Source of the DNA: Burkholderia sp. E7m39
Lineage (GTDB): Bacteria; Pseudomonadota; Gammaproteobacteria; Burkholderiales; Burkholderiaceae
NCBI GenBank assembly: GCA_001319865.1
Contig: BBSL01000284.1
Span: forward strand, 1-39,001
Length of the DNA stretch: 39,001 nt
Direction: 5' to 3'
The notes beneath the pieces are model-generated. The model did no database searches. It saw only the letters and a program-made list of their open reading frames with translations, and had not been told where the DNA came from. Shown here one piece after another: positions 1 to 7,887 of this stretch; the stretch's first letter is position 1, and every line of letters begins with the position of its first letter. Made by a program: the position numbers and the translations under genes.

Positions 1-261
1 TTCACGGGCGCCGATCCGAACACCGACTGGCTGCGCAGTTGCGGCGTACAACTGGATAAAAAGGGCTTCGTCATCACGGGTGCCAATTCGGCGTGCGATC
101 TGAATACGTCCGTCGAAGGCGTGTACGCAATCGGCGATGCGCGCGCGGGATCGACGAAGCGCGTTGCGGCCGCCGTCGGCGAAGGCGCGCAGGTCGTCGC
201 GCAAATCCATCAGATGCTCGCGCAACTCGCGGGCGAAACGACAGTCGCGCTCGGCGCCTGA
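1..261 (+). CDS. Thioredoxin-reductase-like FAD/NAD(P) flavoprotein, C-terminal end
   Basis: The frame is open from the first base and stops at TGA 259-261, giving the last 86 residues of a protein that begins before the window. The tail contains GVYAIGDARAGSTKRVAAAV, the conserved second FAD-binding segment (GD of the ATG/GD motif followed by the helix that contacts the flavin) of pyridine-nucleotide disulfide oxidoreductases of the thioredoxin reductase type. The preceding FTGADPNTDWL stretch is also usual there. In Burkholderiaceae such tails often belong to thioredoxin reductases fused to an N-terminal cyclic-nucleotide-binding domain, but the N-terminus and the redox CxxC lie outside, so the exact subfamily and substrate cannot be decided here. 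A strong hairpin follows the stop at 276-306. Confidence 0.85.
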   Translation, partial: FTGADPNTDWLRSCGVQLDKKGFVITGANSACDLNTSVEGVYAIGDARAGSTKRVAAAVGEGAQVVAQIHQMLAQLAGETTVALGA

Positions 262-275
262 TTCTTCGTTCCTGC

Positions 276-306
276 ACCGGCCTGCGCTTGCGTTGCGCGG
301 GCCGGT
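276..306 (+). terminator. Strong GC-rich hairpin after the flavoprotein gene
   Basis: ACCGGCCTGCGC (276-287) pairs with GCGCGGGCCGGT (295-306) over 12 bp with a single G-U pair, leaving a 7-nt loop. It begins 15 bp after the upstream stop. There is no T-run after it, so it may be a transcript-end or RNA-stabilising hairpin rather than a classical intrinsic terminator. Confidence 0.5.
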
Positions 307-514
307 CGCTCCCGGATCGCTCAAACACTCCCTGCATCATCAGCGTGCTTACTGGTTGTTACACAAGCGACGGTCTGCTTGCACCTGTGATCCTTTCCAT
401 TTCGTAATATCAAGTCAGCAACTCGTCAGACTGACGGCTCGCCGTTCGGCGCGTCATCGGCGGACGGGGCTCGACAGCTCGCAAGGGCACGATCAACCAG
501 GACAGGAGAACAGC

Positions 515-799
515 ATGACCAAACGTGCGATGGTATCGGCAGCCTTCGGACTGGCCATCGCGTGCGCTTCGACGGCGGCGTCGGCGCACGTCGGCGTCGG
601 TGTGTATCTGGGCGCGCCCGCTCCCGTCTACGCGGCGCCGCCTGTCGTGTACGCGCCGCCGCCCGTCGTCTATGTGCCGCCGCCGCCCGTCTACTACGGC
701 TACGGCGGTTACCGGCGCGACTATTGGGGCGGCGGACCGCGCTGGCACGATCACGGCCGGCATCGCGGCTGGGAAGGGCGTCATCACGGACGCTGGTAG
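515..799 (+). CDS. Small exported Pro/Tyr/Gly/His-rich protein
   Basis: This gene encodes 94 residues. The ATG at 515 follows a good ribosome site (AGGAG at 503-507). Residues 1-24 form a signal peptide with a basic start (MTKRAM), a hydrophobic core and a likely cut after ASA. The mature part is low-complexity: residues around 30-65 repeat Pro-Pro-Val-Val-Tyr units, followed by a Tyr/Gly/Arg tract and a His/Arg/Gly/Trp-rich tail ending HHGRW. Small exported proteins of this style are common in Burkholderiaceae, usually annotated as hypothetical or PXPV-repeat proteins. No enzymatic motif is present. The His-rich tail could bind metal, but that is only a possibility. It is monocistronic by position, between a hairpin at 276-306 and a terminator-like hairpin at 888-910. 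Confidence 0.8.
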   Translation: MTKRAMVSAAFGLAIACASTAASAHVGVGVYLGAPAPVYAAPPVVYAPPPVVYVPPPPVYYGYGGYRRDYWGGGPRWHDHGRHRGWEGRHHGRW

Positions 800-887
800 C
801 GCGGCCCGCTTCGTGGCGGCAGACCCGAGCGCGCCACGTGCATTCTGACAGTGCGATCGTTCGGGCCACGCTACAGTAGCGACAGTC

Positions 888-910
888 CGGCATGGCGCGA
901 AGCCATGCCG
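888..910 (+). terminator. Intrinsic-terminator-like hairpin
   Basis: CGGCATGG (888-895) and CCATGCCG (903-910) form a perfect 8-bp stem with a 7-nt loop, followed by TTT and a pyrimidine-rich stretch. It lies about 90 bp after the small exported protein gene and before the glycosylase gene. The ATG at 892 is part of this stem, which argues against its use as the glycosylase start. Confidence 0.6.
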
Positions 911-981
911 TTTGTCCTGCCAGGGCGCGCCCACCGTCTGCTGCACCGCGCCGCCGCCCCGACCGCTACGACGTCATCCGC

Positions 982-2196
982 GTGATCACACTGCCGATAT
1001 CCGCCGCCCGCACCCTGCACCTGGCCGCCCAAGGCCTGCTCACCCCGCCGCGCCGCAAGGCGACCAAAGCCGATGTGCTCGACGCCATCCGGCAAATGGC
1101 GCAACTGCAGATTGACACGATTCACGTCGTCGCGCGCAGTCCTTATCTCGTGCTGTTCAGCCGGATCGGCGCGTATCAGCCGCAATGGCTCGATGAACAT
1201 CTCGCCGAAGGCAAGCTGTTCGAATACTGGTCGCACGAAGCCTGCTTTCTGCCCGTCGAGGATTACGGCCTGATGCGCCACCGGATGCTCGATCCGTCCG
1301 ACATGGGCTGGAAATACGCCGCCGACTGGCACGCGCAATACCGCGCTGACATCGACAGTCTGCTCGCGCATATCCACGCGACGGGGCCCGTGCGCTCGGC
1401 GGACTTTGCGCGCGAAGCGGGCAAGGGCAACGGCTGGTGGGACTGGAAGCCGGAGAAGCGGCATCTCGAAGTGCTTTTCGCGATCGGCGAGCTGATGGTC
1501 GCCGAGCGGCGCAATTTCCAGCGCGTCTACGACGTGACGGCGCGCGTGCTGCCGCACTGGAGCGACGCGCGCGACCTTCAACCCGCCGAGGCCATCGCGA
1601 CGGAACTGCTGCGGCGCAGTTGCCGCGCGCTGGGCGTCGTGCGCGCGGATTGGGTCGCCGATTATTACCGCATGCCGCGCCGCCCCTACACGGAAGCGCT
1701 CCAGCAACTCGCGGACAAAGGCGAGCTGATGCCCGTGCGCGTCGAAGGCTGGAAGCAGGCGACTTTCGTGCATCGCGATGTCGCGCCGATGATCGACGCG
1801 GCGTCGAAGGGGCAACTGTCGTCGACGGTGACGACGGTGCTGTCGCCGTTCGATCCTGTCGTCTGGGATCGCAAGCGGGCGGCGGCGCTGTTCGACTTCG
1901 ACTACGTGATCGAATGCTACGTGCCCGCCGCGAAGCGCAAGTACGGCTACTACGTGCTGCCGATCCTCAATCGCGGCAAGCTGATCGGGCGTGTCGACGC
2001 AAAAGCGCATCGCGCGAGCGGCATATTCGAGTTGAAGTCGCTGCATCTGGAGCCTGGCGTGCGCGTAAGCGGCCGGCTGACGTCGGATTTGCGCCGCGCG
2101 CTGCAGCGTTGCGCCGACTGGCACGGCACGCCGCAGTTGCAGATCACGTCCGCGCCCGATGGACTCGCCGACGCGCTCGTCGCCGCAGACGACTAA
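982..2196 (+). CDS. ycaQ: YcaQ/AlkX-type winged-helix DNA glycosylase
   Basis: With the GTG start at 982 the protein has 404 residues and begins ITLPISAARTLHLAAQGL, which matches where the HTH_42/YcaQ family normally starts (E. coli YcaQ is about 410 residues). Residues 39-45 read MAQLQID, containing the Q-hydrophobic-D catalytic signature of the YcaQ/AlkX branch (the AlkZ branch has QxQ). The YWSHEACFLP segment near residue 80 is also family-typical. Enzymes of this family unhook nitrogen-mustard-type interstrand crosslinks and excise N7-alkylguanine by base excision. A longer reading frame from ATG 892 exists, but that codon lies inside a terminator hairpin and neither start has a convincing ribosome site, so 982 is chosen on homology. 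The gene is convergent with the LysE-type gene downstream. Confidence 0.85.
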   Translation: MITLPISAARTLHLAAQGLLTPPRRKATKADVLDAIRQMAQLQIDTIHVVARSPYLVLFSRIGAYQPQWLDEHLAEGKLFEYWSHEACFLPVEDYGLMRHRMLDPSDMGWKYAADWHAQYRADIDSLLAHIHATGPVRSADFAREAGKGNGWWDWKPEKRHLEVLFAIGELMVAERRNFQRVYDVTARVLPHWSDARDLQPAEAIATELLRRSCRALGVVRADWVADYYRMPRRPYTEALQQLADKGELMPVRVEGWKQATFVHRDVAPMIDAASKGQLSSTVTTVLSPFDPVVWDRKRAAALFDFDYVIECYVPAAKRKYGYYVLPILNRGKLIGRVDAKAHRASGIFELKSLHLEPGVRVSGRLTSDLRRALQRCADWHGTPQLQITSAPDGLADALVAADD

Positions 2197-2206
2197 CCGC
2201 GCCCGT

Positions 2207-2218
2207 CCGACGCGTCGG
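2207..2218. repeat. 12-bp palindrome between convergent genes
   Basis: CCGACGCGTCGG is a perfect palindrome sitting in the 27-bp gap between the stops of the convergent ycaQ and LysE-type genes. It may act as a short bidirectional transcription-end hairpin. No T-run is present. Confidence 0.3.
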
Positions 2219-2223
2219 GGCTG

Positions 2224-2823
2224 TCAGTGCAGCGCGGCCCACGCAAGCGATAGCGAGAACATGCCGAGCACGATCGACGCCGCGCGCTGCATCTTCACGG
2301 GGTCGAGCCATCTGAGCTTGCCGCTGCCGAGCGCCGCGCCGAACGAGATCCACGCCAACGCGATCGGCACGAGCAGGCACGCGAACAGCGACATCGCGAA
2401 CGCGTAGGCCGCAACCTGCTCGAATGCCGCCGACGGAAAGATCGTGCCCGCGAACAGCAGGGCCTTAGGATTGAGCAGCGTCGCGACGAACAGCGCGCGC
2501 GGCCCGCTCGTCCGTTGTGCCGAGCCGGGAAGCGCCACGGCCGCGCGCCACATATCGACGGCGAGATACGCAATGTACAGACCGCTCGCGATGCGCAGCG
2601 CCGTCGGCAGCCACGGCAGCGTGTGCGCGGCCTGCGCGAGAAAGCGTCCCCACGCGGAAATCGACACCAGATAACCCGCCAGTTCGGCGCCGATCAGCGG
2701 CATCGAGCGGCGCGCGCCCTGACGCAAGCCGGCCGCCGCCAGCAGCGTGTTGGTGGGACCGGGCGTGATCAGAACGACGATGATGCCGAGCGCGAGCAGC
2801 GCGGCGGCAGGAGCAGGGAGCAT
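2224..2823 (-). CDS. LysE/RhtB-family amino-acid exporter
   Basis: The protein has 199 residues when started at the ATG at 2823, giving MLPAPAAALLALGI. A GTG at 2865 would add 14 hydrophilic residues. The N-terminal segment ends in ITPGPTNTLLAAAGLRQG, the characteristic PGP motif of the LysE/RhtB translocator family, followed by about five further hydrophobic segments. The length is typical for the family. Members export amino acids or their derivatives across the inner membrane by proton exchange. The substrate cannot be read from sequence. It is monocistronic and convergent with ycaQ. Confidence 0.85.
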   Translation of the reverse strand: MLPAPAAALLALGIIVVLITPGPTNTLLAAAGLRQGARRSMPLIGAELAGYLVSISAWGRFLAQAAHTLPWLPTALRIASGLYIAYLAVDMWRAAVALPGSAQRTSGPRALFVATLLNPKALLFAGTIFPSAAFEQVAAYAFAMSLFACLLVPIALAWISFGAALGSGKLRWLDPVKMQRAASIVLGMFSLSLAWAALH

Positions 2824-2942
2824 CGGAAAAGACGGGCGGATCTGAACGAGCGCCCTTTGTATCACAGTCGCGCGACAGCGCCGAATTGTGTGAAATGACC
2901 GCCGCGCGCGGCGCTTGCCGGGGGCGCCGACGCGCGTGGCGT

Positions 2943-3197
2943 TCAGCGATCGAGCTTGACGCGCAATTCGCGCGCCGTTTCGAGCAGACCTTCGTAGCCG
3001 GAACGCGCGTGCTCCGGCAAGTCGGGATCACCGACCAGCGCGCCGAGCGTTTCGATCAGGCTGTACAGGATGCCGCGCGCCGCGCTGACGGCGATATTGC
3101 CCGTCGACACCATCTCGTGCACATGCGAGACGGCAGCGTCGAGATGTTCGAGGTCCGGCTGTTCGCCGGTTTCCTGCTTGTGCGGATCGGGCGTCAT
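2943..3197 (-). CDS. Unrecognised small helical protein
   Basis: Starting at the ATG at 3197 this is an 84-residue protein beginning MTPDPHKQETGEQPD. The start is preceded by AGGAG about 12 bases upstream. An ATG at 3248 would add 17 residues but lacks a ribosome site. The body is soluble, acidic and probably all helical (LEHLDAAVSHVHEMVSTG and LLETARELRVKLDR), without signal peptide, membrane segment or cysteine. I do not recognise the family. The codon use matches the surrounding genes, so I take it as real. It lies 150 bp downstream of the beta-propeller gene on the same strand and could be co-transcribed with it or have its own promoter (an AT-rich TATATATA lies at 3247-3254). Confidence 0.6.
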   Translation of the reverse strand: MTPDPHKQETGEQPDLEHLDAAVSHVHEMVSTGNIAVSAARGILYSLIETLGALVGDPDLPEHARSGYEGLLETARELRVKLDR

Positions 3198-3347
3198 GAT
3201 GGGATATCGCTCCTGTTCGGGCTCGAACGAAAGGGATGGTGCGGTCATATATATACCGATCGCGTGCAGCCGTCCATTCGCACAGACCGCACGCGTGGGG
3301 CCGTTGATGATTCGACCGCTGGCGATCGCGACGAGTTCAGGCGGCGC

Positions 3348-5525
3348 TCAGGGCGTCCAGCGATACATCAGAATCTTCGCGCGCGCATCGTCTTCGAGCA
3401 GCACGACATACTCGCCGTTATCGCGCCGCACCGCGCTGATACCCAGATACACGTCGACCCAGCCCGTCGTATTGCCGACGGCGGCGCCCGGCGTCATGTA
3501 GCCCACCAGCTGGCCGGAGCGCGCGTCGTAGACGTCGACTTTAGGCGTGTACAGTTCGGCCACGAAAATATAGTCGCCCGCCACCGCCACGCCGACGGGC
3601 GTCACCGGCGGGTTGCTTGCCGTGTTCCACGGCAGCGCGATCGTATAGACGGGCGTCGGCGACGAGTTCCAGTTGTCGTATCGCACGAGGACGCGGCCCG
3701 CTTCCTTCCAGTGCGCCGCATCCCACGGCAGGCTGCCCGTGTAGCCGGACACGTACATCGTGTCCGTCTCGGCGATATAGACGATGCGCGCGATGCGGCT
3801 GAACGGCGCGGGCATCGCGAACGTCTTCGCGCCCGCATACGAGTAGATGGGGTTGCCTGCGCGGTCGAAGCCCTGCAGCGGCATCTCGCGGATGCCGCTC
3901 GCGGGCGTCGCGAGCCACACGTTGCCCAACGTGTCGACCCACCAGAAGCCGTTGCCGACCGTGCTGCCCGTCGACGGATTGCCCGTGATCTCGTTGGCGT
4001 CGACGTGACCGTCGCCGTTCGCGTCGCGCCACATCCATTCGCCGTATGCCGGCTGGCCGCCCGGCCAGTTGCCCGGCAACGGGTTCTGCGCGAACAGGCC
4101 CGACGGGATGGCCACTTCGCCATGCGCGGCGTCGAAGCGGTAGACGTTCAGGTAGTGCGCGCCGGGGTCGAGCGTGTAGAGATAGGGCCGTCCGTCGATC
4201 CGCCGCATCATCGGCTCGCCGCGCACGCCGCGCGGCTGGTGGAACGCGGGATCGTCGGGGAAATCGAAGCGGTCGAGCGTGAAGCCCGCGTACTTCCATT
4301 CGCGGCCGGGCGGCTGCGAGTAGTCCATCGTGAAGCGCTTCGAACCGGTATAGACGATATCCGGCGTGGCGGGATCGAAGGCCGCGCCGTCGACGAATGT
4401 CAGTCCTTGCAGCCGCCAGTTGAAGCGCGTCGCGTAGGCGTAGCTTTCGAGCACAGCGCCCTGCCCGACCGTCGATGAGCCGAGCGGACGCGGCCCTTCG
4501 CCGTTCTGCGCCACATAGAAGTTGCCCGCCCGGTCGAAGCCGATGCCCGTGATGCCGTTCAGGCGCCAGTTGCCGGGCGCGCCTTTGCGTTCGTGGAAAA
4601 TGCCGTATCGCGTGCCGAGCGCGCCCGTTTGCTTCGTCGCGCCGCTCGCCGTCTTGTCGTAGACGAGCACCTGCTGTTTCGGGCCGTTGTCGGCGACGAA
4701 AATCTGTCCAGAAGGCGACACGGCGATATCCGCGGCCAGGGTGCCCGCAGGCAGCGCAAGCGTGCCCGCGAGCGGCGCGCCCGCCGGCGAGTAATGAAGC
4801 ACGCTCGCGCCGGCCGTGCCGAACCCGCTGATTACCCAGACCGAGCCATCCGTATCGATCGCGATGCGGCCCGGCGCCGCGACACTCCAGGAACGCAGAC
4901 GCCGCATCGTGTTCGCATCGAACACGACGATCTGGTTGCCGGATGTGTCCGACGCGAACAGTTCGCTGTCTGTCGCCGCGAGCCCGCGAATGCCTGCATC
5001 CGTGCCCGTCGCGACGGCATTCACGCGCAGAAAGCTGTTCTTCGTCGCGTTGGCACTGTTGCCGATGCCGCTGTCGAACGGCGCGCCGACGGCGATGTTG
5101 GCGACCGTGCGCCGCGTGATGCCGAACCACGTCTGTCCCGCGGGCGGGTAGTCCGCGCCGACCAGCCGGTTGTTCTGATTGCCGATCGACATCGCCGCGT
5201 AAAGGTACGCGTGGTTGGATGCAATCGCGTCGCCGCCCGCCGCGCCCCAGCCATGCGTCGCGCCGGCGACGGCAATCTTGTCGCCATTTTTATAGGCACC
5301 GATTTCACTGCCGCTTTCATCCCAAGGCGAATTGGTGAATGCGGTTCCATCAGGGGCGACGTTAATTGCCTGAATGTCCTGTTGCATCCATTTACCATCG
5401 CCGAATCCGAAGCTATTGCCTATCCAGGACGTGGTGTAGGTCAATTGCCGCTGGGCGGCAGCATCGACGGACATCAGGCTGCCGAGCGCCAGCAGCGCGG
5501 CGGCGACGCAGGTTGAGGCTTTCAC
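3348..5525 (-). CDS. Large secreted beta-propeller-like (NHL/SMP-30 style) protein with an EF-hand loop
   Basis: The best start is GTG at 5525, seven bases after AAGGA, giving 725 residues. An open frame reaches ATG 5633 but that extension is Cys-rich and unlike a signal. From GTG, residues 1-24 are a classic signal peptide (basic KAST start, VAAALLALGSLM core, cut near DAAA-Q). The mature part contains many blade-like repeats of the form IAVSPSGQIFVADNG, IGFDRAGNFYVAQNG and VDTLGNVWLATP, typical of NHL or gluconolactonase-like propellers. Residues 501-512 read DANGDGHVDANE, a textbook EF-hand calcium loop (acidic or Asn ligands at 1, 3, 5, 9 and 12). No catalytic set is evident. It is probably a periplasmic or secreted binding or structural protein, with function unknown. 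It stands alone after a 239-bp AT-rich gap. Confidence 0.75.
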   Translation of the reverse strand: MKASTCVAAALLALGSLMSVDAAAQRQLTYTTSWIGNSFGFGDGKWMQQDIQAINVAPDGTAFTNSPWDESGSEIGAYKNGDKIAVAGATHGWGAAGGDAIASNHAYLYAAMSIGNQNNRLVGADYPPAGQTWFGITRRTVANIAVGAPFDSGIGNSANATKNSFLRVNAVATGTDAGIRGLAATDSELFASDTSGNQIVVFDANTMRRLRSWSVAAPGRIAIDTDGSVWVISGFGTAGASVLHYSPAGAPLAGTLALPAGTLAADIAVSPSGQIFVADNGPKQQVLVYDKTASGATKQTGALGTRYGIFHERKGAPGNWRLNGITGIGFDRAGNFYVAQNGEGPRPLGSSTVGQGAVLESYAYATRFNWRLQGLTFVDGAAFDPATPDIVYTGSKRFTMDYSQPPGREWKYAGFTLDRFDFPDDPAFHQPRGVRGEPMMRRIDGRPYLYTLDPGAHYLNVYRFDAAHGEVAIPSGLFAQNPLPGNWPGGQPAYGEWMWRDANGDGHVDANEITGNPSTGSTVGNGFWWVDTLGNVWLATPASGIREMPLQGFDRAGNPIYSYAGAKTFAMPAPFSRIARIVYIAETDTMYVSGYTGSLPWDAAHWKEAGRVLVRYDNWNSSPTPVYTIALPWNTASNPPVTPVGVAVAGDYIFVAELYTPKVDVYDARSGQLVGYMTPGAAVGNTTGWVDVYLGISAVRRDNGEYVVLLEDDARAKILMYRWTP

Positions 5526-5764
5526 GGTCGTGTCCTTGCGAGAAGCAAAACAGTGGCAAATGCAGACCCATTTCTCGAATGCGCTTGAGCGGCAGCATTT
5601 GCCATTCCGTGCGATGGATGACTCAATTCGCATGGAACATGATTTAACTATTTCTTATCTTCTCAAATCGGCGTACGACCGCCTCCTTTAAATAAATCGA
5701 ATGGCGATTTTTTATGCTTTTATTCGTATTGAATGGGCATCAGCTTTGACGTTCGCGGTGGAAA
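5526..5764. other. AT-rich divergence-free gap between two leftward genes
   Basis: This stretch is visibly richer in A and T than its surroundings, especially 5640-5750, and should hold the promoter of the leftward beta-propeller gene. On the minus strand AAAGGAGG occurs near 5690 but is not followed by a usable start codon. No coding sequence is supported and I could not assign a convincing -35/-10 pair. Confidence 0.4.
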
Positions 5765-6664
5765 TCAGGCGGCGCACGCGCGTCGCGCGAACAGCCGCCG
5801 CGTCAGGCCGAACGCGACCAGATTGCCCGCCACCACCAGCACGAGACCCGCCACGGCGAGCGCCGACCAGCGGTATCCCTCGAACACGGTCGACACGGCC
5901 AGCGCGACGAAGGGAAACAGCACCGTGCAATAGGCGGCCCGCTCGGGCCCGATGCGCCCGACCAGCATCAGGTAGGCCGTGAAGCCGATCACCGAGCCGG
6001 GCACGGCGAGATAGACGAGCGCGCCCAGATAGCGCGCGTCCGTGTCGAGCGCGAAAGGCAAGCCCGCCGCCAGGCTGCCGAGCGTCAGCACGCTCGCGCC
6101 GATCAGCATCGCCCAGCTATTCGTGACGATGGGATGCAGCCCCATCGATTGCATGCGGCTCGACAGCAGATTGCCCGCCGAGAAGCACATCGTTCCCGCG
6201 AACGCGACGGCGAGTCCGATCCACTCGGCCTGATCGCCGAGATGCCCCGCCATTTGCTGCAACGACAGGCACGCTATGCCCGCCAGCCCGAGAATCGCGC
6301 CGACGATGGCCGTCGGCTGCAACGGACGGCCCATGAAAAGCCGGCCGTTGAGCGAATTGAGCAGCGGCGCCGTCGAGAACACGACGGCCACGAGGCCGCT
6401 CGGCACGACGCTTTCGGCGTAGTAGAAGCACAGGAAGTTCACGCAGAAGAGCGCCAGCCCCTGCGCGGCGAGAAAACGCCACGCGGCGCGCGGCGGCCAT
6501 ACCGGCCGTCGCATGATTTTCAGCAACGCGAACAGCACGATGGCAGCCAGCCAGAAGCGGCACGCAATCGAAACGGGCGCCGGCACGACGCCGAGTTGCC
6601 ACTTGATCGCGATCCAGGTCGTGCCCCAGATCAGCACGGTCACGACATACAAAAGCAGATTCAT
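5765..6664 (-). CDS. EamA/DMT-family inner-membrane transporter
   Basis: This gene encodes 299 residues from the ATG at 6664, beginning MNLLLYVVTVLIWGTTWIAI. It has about ten hydrophobic segments in two homologous five-helix halves, each an EamA repeat. The first half carries WGTTWIAIKW and the second carries NSWAMLIGASVLTLGSL and a PGSVIGFTAYLMLV segment. Such drug/metabolite transporters usually export amino acids, metabolites or purines, and the substrate is not deducible. The gene diverges from an AraC-family regulator across 153 bp, an arrangement in which the regulator commonly controls the transporter. Confidence 0.85.
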   Translation of the reverse strand: MNLLLYVVTVLIWGTTWIAIKWQLGVVPAPVSIACRFWLAAIVLFALLKIMRRPVWPPRAAWRFLAAQGLALFCVNFLCFYYAESVVPSGLVAVVFSTAPLLNSLNGRLFMGRPLQPTAIVGAILGLAGIACLSLQQMAGHLGDQAEWIGLAVAFAGTMCFSAGNLLSSRMQSMGLHPIVTNSWAMLIGASVLTLGSLAAGLPFALDTDARYLGALVYLAVPGSVIGFTAYLMLVGRIGPERAAYCTVLFPFVALAVSTVFEGYRWSALAVAGLVLVVAGNLVAFGLTRRLFARRACAA

Positions 6665-6778
6665 GATTTGAGCGCCAGACAAGACATTGGCGCCGACTAT
6701 GCGCCTGCGCACGTCCGTTCGATTGTCCAGAATTGCGCACTTTTGGCCGACCGCCCGACGCCTGGTGCAAGCTCGCCG

Positions 6779-6784
6779 TATACT
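6779..6784 (+). promoter_or_regulatory. Possible -10 element of the AraC-family gene
   Basis: TATACT lies 34 bp before the GTG start, with no good -35 hexamer 16-18 bp upstream. A promoter with a good -10 and poor -35 is common for activator-dependent genes, but this is a single-hexamer match. Confidence 0.3.
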
Positions 6785-6817
6785 TCCGGCAACCGTATCG
6801 TCTCTCGCGCCGCTCCC

Positions 6818-7735
6818 GTGAACACACCGTCTATCGTCTCGACCGATCCCGCCGCTCCGCCATTCGGCCTGCACTCGGTCTGCCAGACGCTGAGCCAGGC
6901 GAACGCGACGCTCGACCGCTTTGCATGGCTGGGCGATCAGCTCGCCGTCGCCATCTGGACGCGCGAAACGGAAGAAGCCGAGACGATCTACGAGCAGCCG
7001 GGCCATCACACGCTGTCGTGCTATCTGGACGGAGGCTACCGCACCGAGCGACAGAAACTGCCGGGGCGCTACGGCGCGCCGAGCCGCCTGTGCGCGCTGC
7101 CCGGCGATCACGAGTCGCGCTGGTGGGTGCGCGGGCACATGCATTTCATGCATCTGTATTTCCTGCCCGAACACTTCACGCAACGCGCGATCCGCGAACT
7201 GGACCGCGAGCCGCGTGAACTGACGCTCGCCGACCGCACCTATTTCGAGGACGAGCAGATCGCGGCGCTCTGCCAGTCGCTCGCGAACGACGGGTGGGAC
7301 GACGCCGACGGCCTGCTGCGCGCGAACGAAACCGCGCATGAGGTGTTGAGCCTGCTGTTGCGCTCGCAGGGCGTGAACCGCACGGGCGCCGTGCTCAAAG
7401 GCGGGCTCGCGGTCGCCACGCGGCGCCGGTTGCGCGACTACATCGACGCGAATCTCACGCAGCCGTTGACGCTCGGCGAGCTGGCGCGCGTGGCGAATCT
7501 GTCCGAATTCCATCTCGCGCGGATGTTCCGTGCGTCATTCGGCCTGCCGCCGCACGCGTGGATCGCGCAGCAACGGCTCGAACGCGCGCGTGGTCTGCTG
7601 CGCACCACTTCGCTTCCGCTCGCCGACATCGCCACGCAAAGCGGCTACGCGAACGCGAGTCACTTCAGTCATCGCTTCCGGCAAGGCGCGGGGGTGTCGC
7701 CTGCCGTCTATCGCCAGGTGTTGCGCGGCGGCTGA
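6818..7735 (+). CDS. AraC-family transcriptional regulator
   Basis: The GTG at 6818 gives 305 residues. There is no clear ribosome site, so the start is inferred from the protein beginning MNTPSIVSTDP and from the divergent gap. Residues 1-190 form a ligand-sensing cupin-like region. The C-terminal 100 residues are the double helix-turn-helix of AraC/XylS proteins: LTLGELARVANLSEFHLARM for the first and LPLADIATQSGYANASHFSH for the second, followed by the typical FRQGAGVSPAVYR end. It diverges from the EamA transporter gene and probably regulates it. The inducer is unknown. Confidence 0.85.
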   Translation: MNTPSIVSTDPAAPPFGLHSVCQTLSQANATLDRFAWLGDQLAVAIWTRETEEAETIYEQPGHHTLSCYLDGGYRTERQKLPGRYGAPSRLCALPGDHESRWWVRGHMHFMHLYFLPEHFTQRAIRELDREPRELTLADRTYFEDEQIAALCQSLANDGWDDADGLLRANETAHEVLSLLLRSQGVNRTGAVLKGGLAVATRRRLRDYIDANLTQPLTLGELARVANLSEFHLARMFRASFGLPPHAWIAQQRLERARGLLRTTSLPLADIATQSGYANASHFSHRFRQGAGVSPAVYRQVLRGG

Positions 7736-7825
7736 CACGCCGCGTCGTGCAGCGCGCCGCCGTCAAGGCGTACCTCCCCGTTTCGCGTGCTTTGGCGCGG
7801 TGCGTTCGCGCGCGTTTTAGCTCCG

Positions 7826-7856
7826 TTTGTCTATTTGAGACAAATAAGTCTATACT
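7826..7856 (+). promoter_or_regulatory. Promoter with overlapping inverted repeat upstream of the aminotransferase
   Basis: TTGTCT (7827-7832) and TATACT (7851-7856) are separated by 18 bp and make a plausible sigma-70 promoter. TTTGTCT (7826-7832) and AGACAAA (7838-7844) form a perfect 7-bp inverted repeat with a 5-bp centre that covers the -35 element and part of the spacer. A protein bound here would be placed to block RNA polymerase. The gene start follows 31 bp after the -10. Confidence 0.6.
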
Positions 7857-7887
7857 CGGTTTCGCGCTTTCACTCAAGGAACAACTC

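Noticed and set aside
892..981. N-terminal extension of the YcaQ-type protein from ATG 892
   Set aside because: The ATG sits in a hairpin stem and the added residues do not fit the family start.
5680..5700. Strong Shine-Dalgarno-like AAAGGAGG on the minus strand
   Set aside because: No start codon follows at a usable distance and the frame is closed quickly, so no gene is supported.
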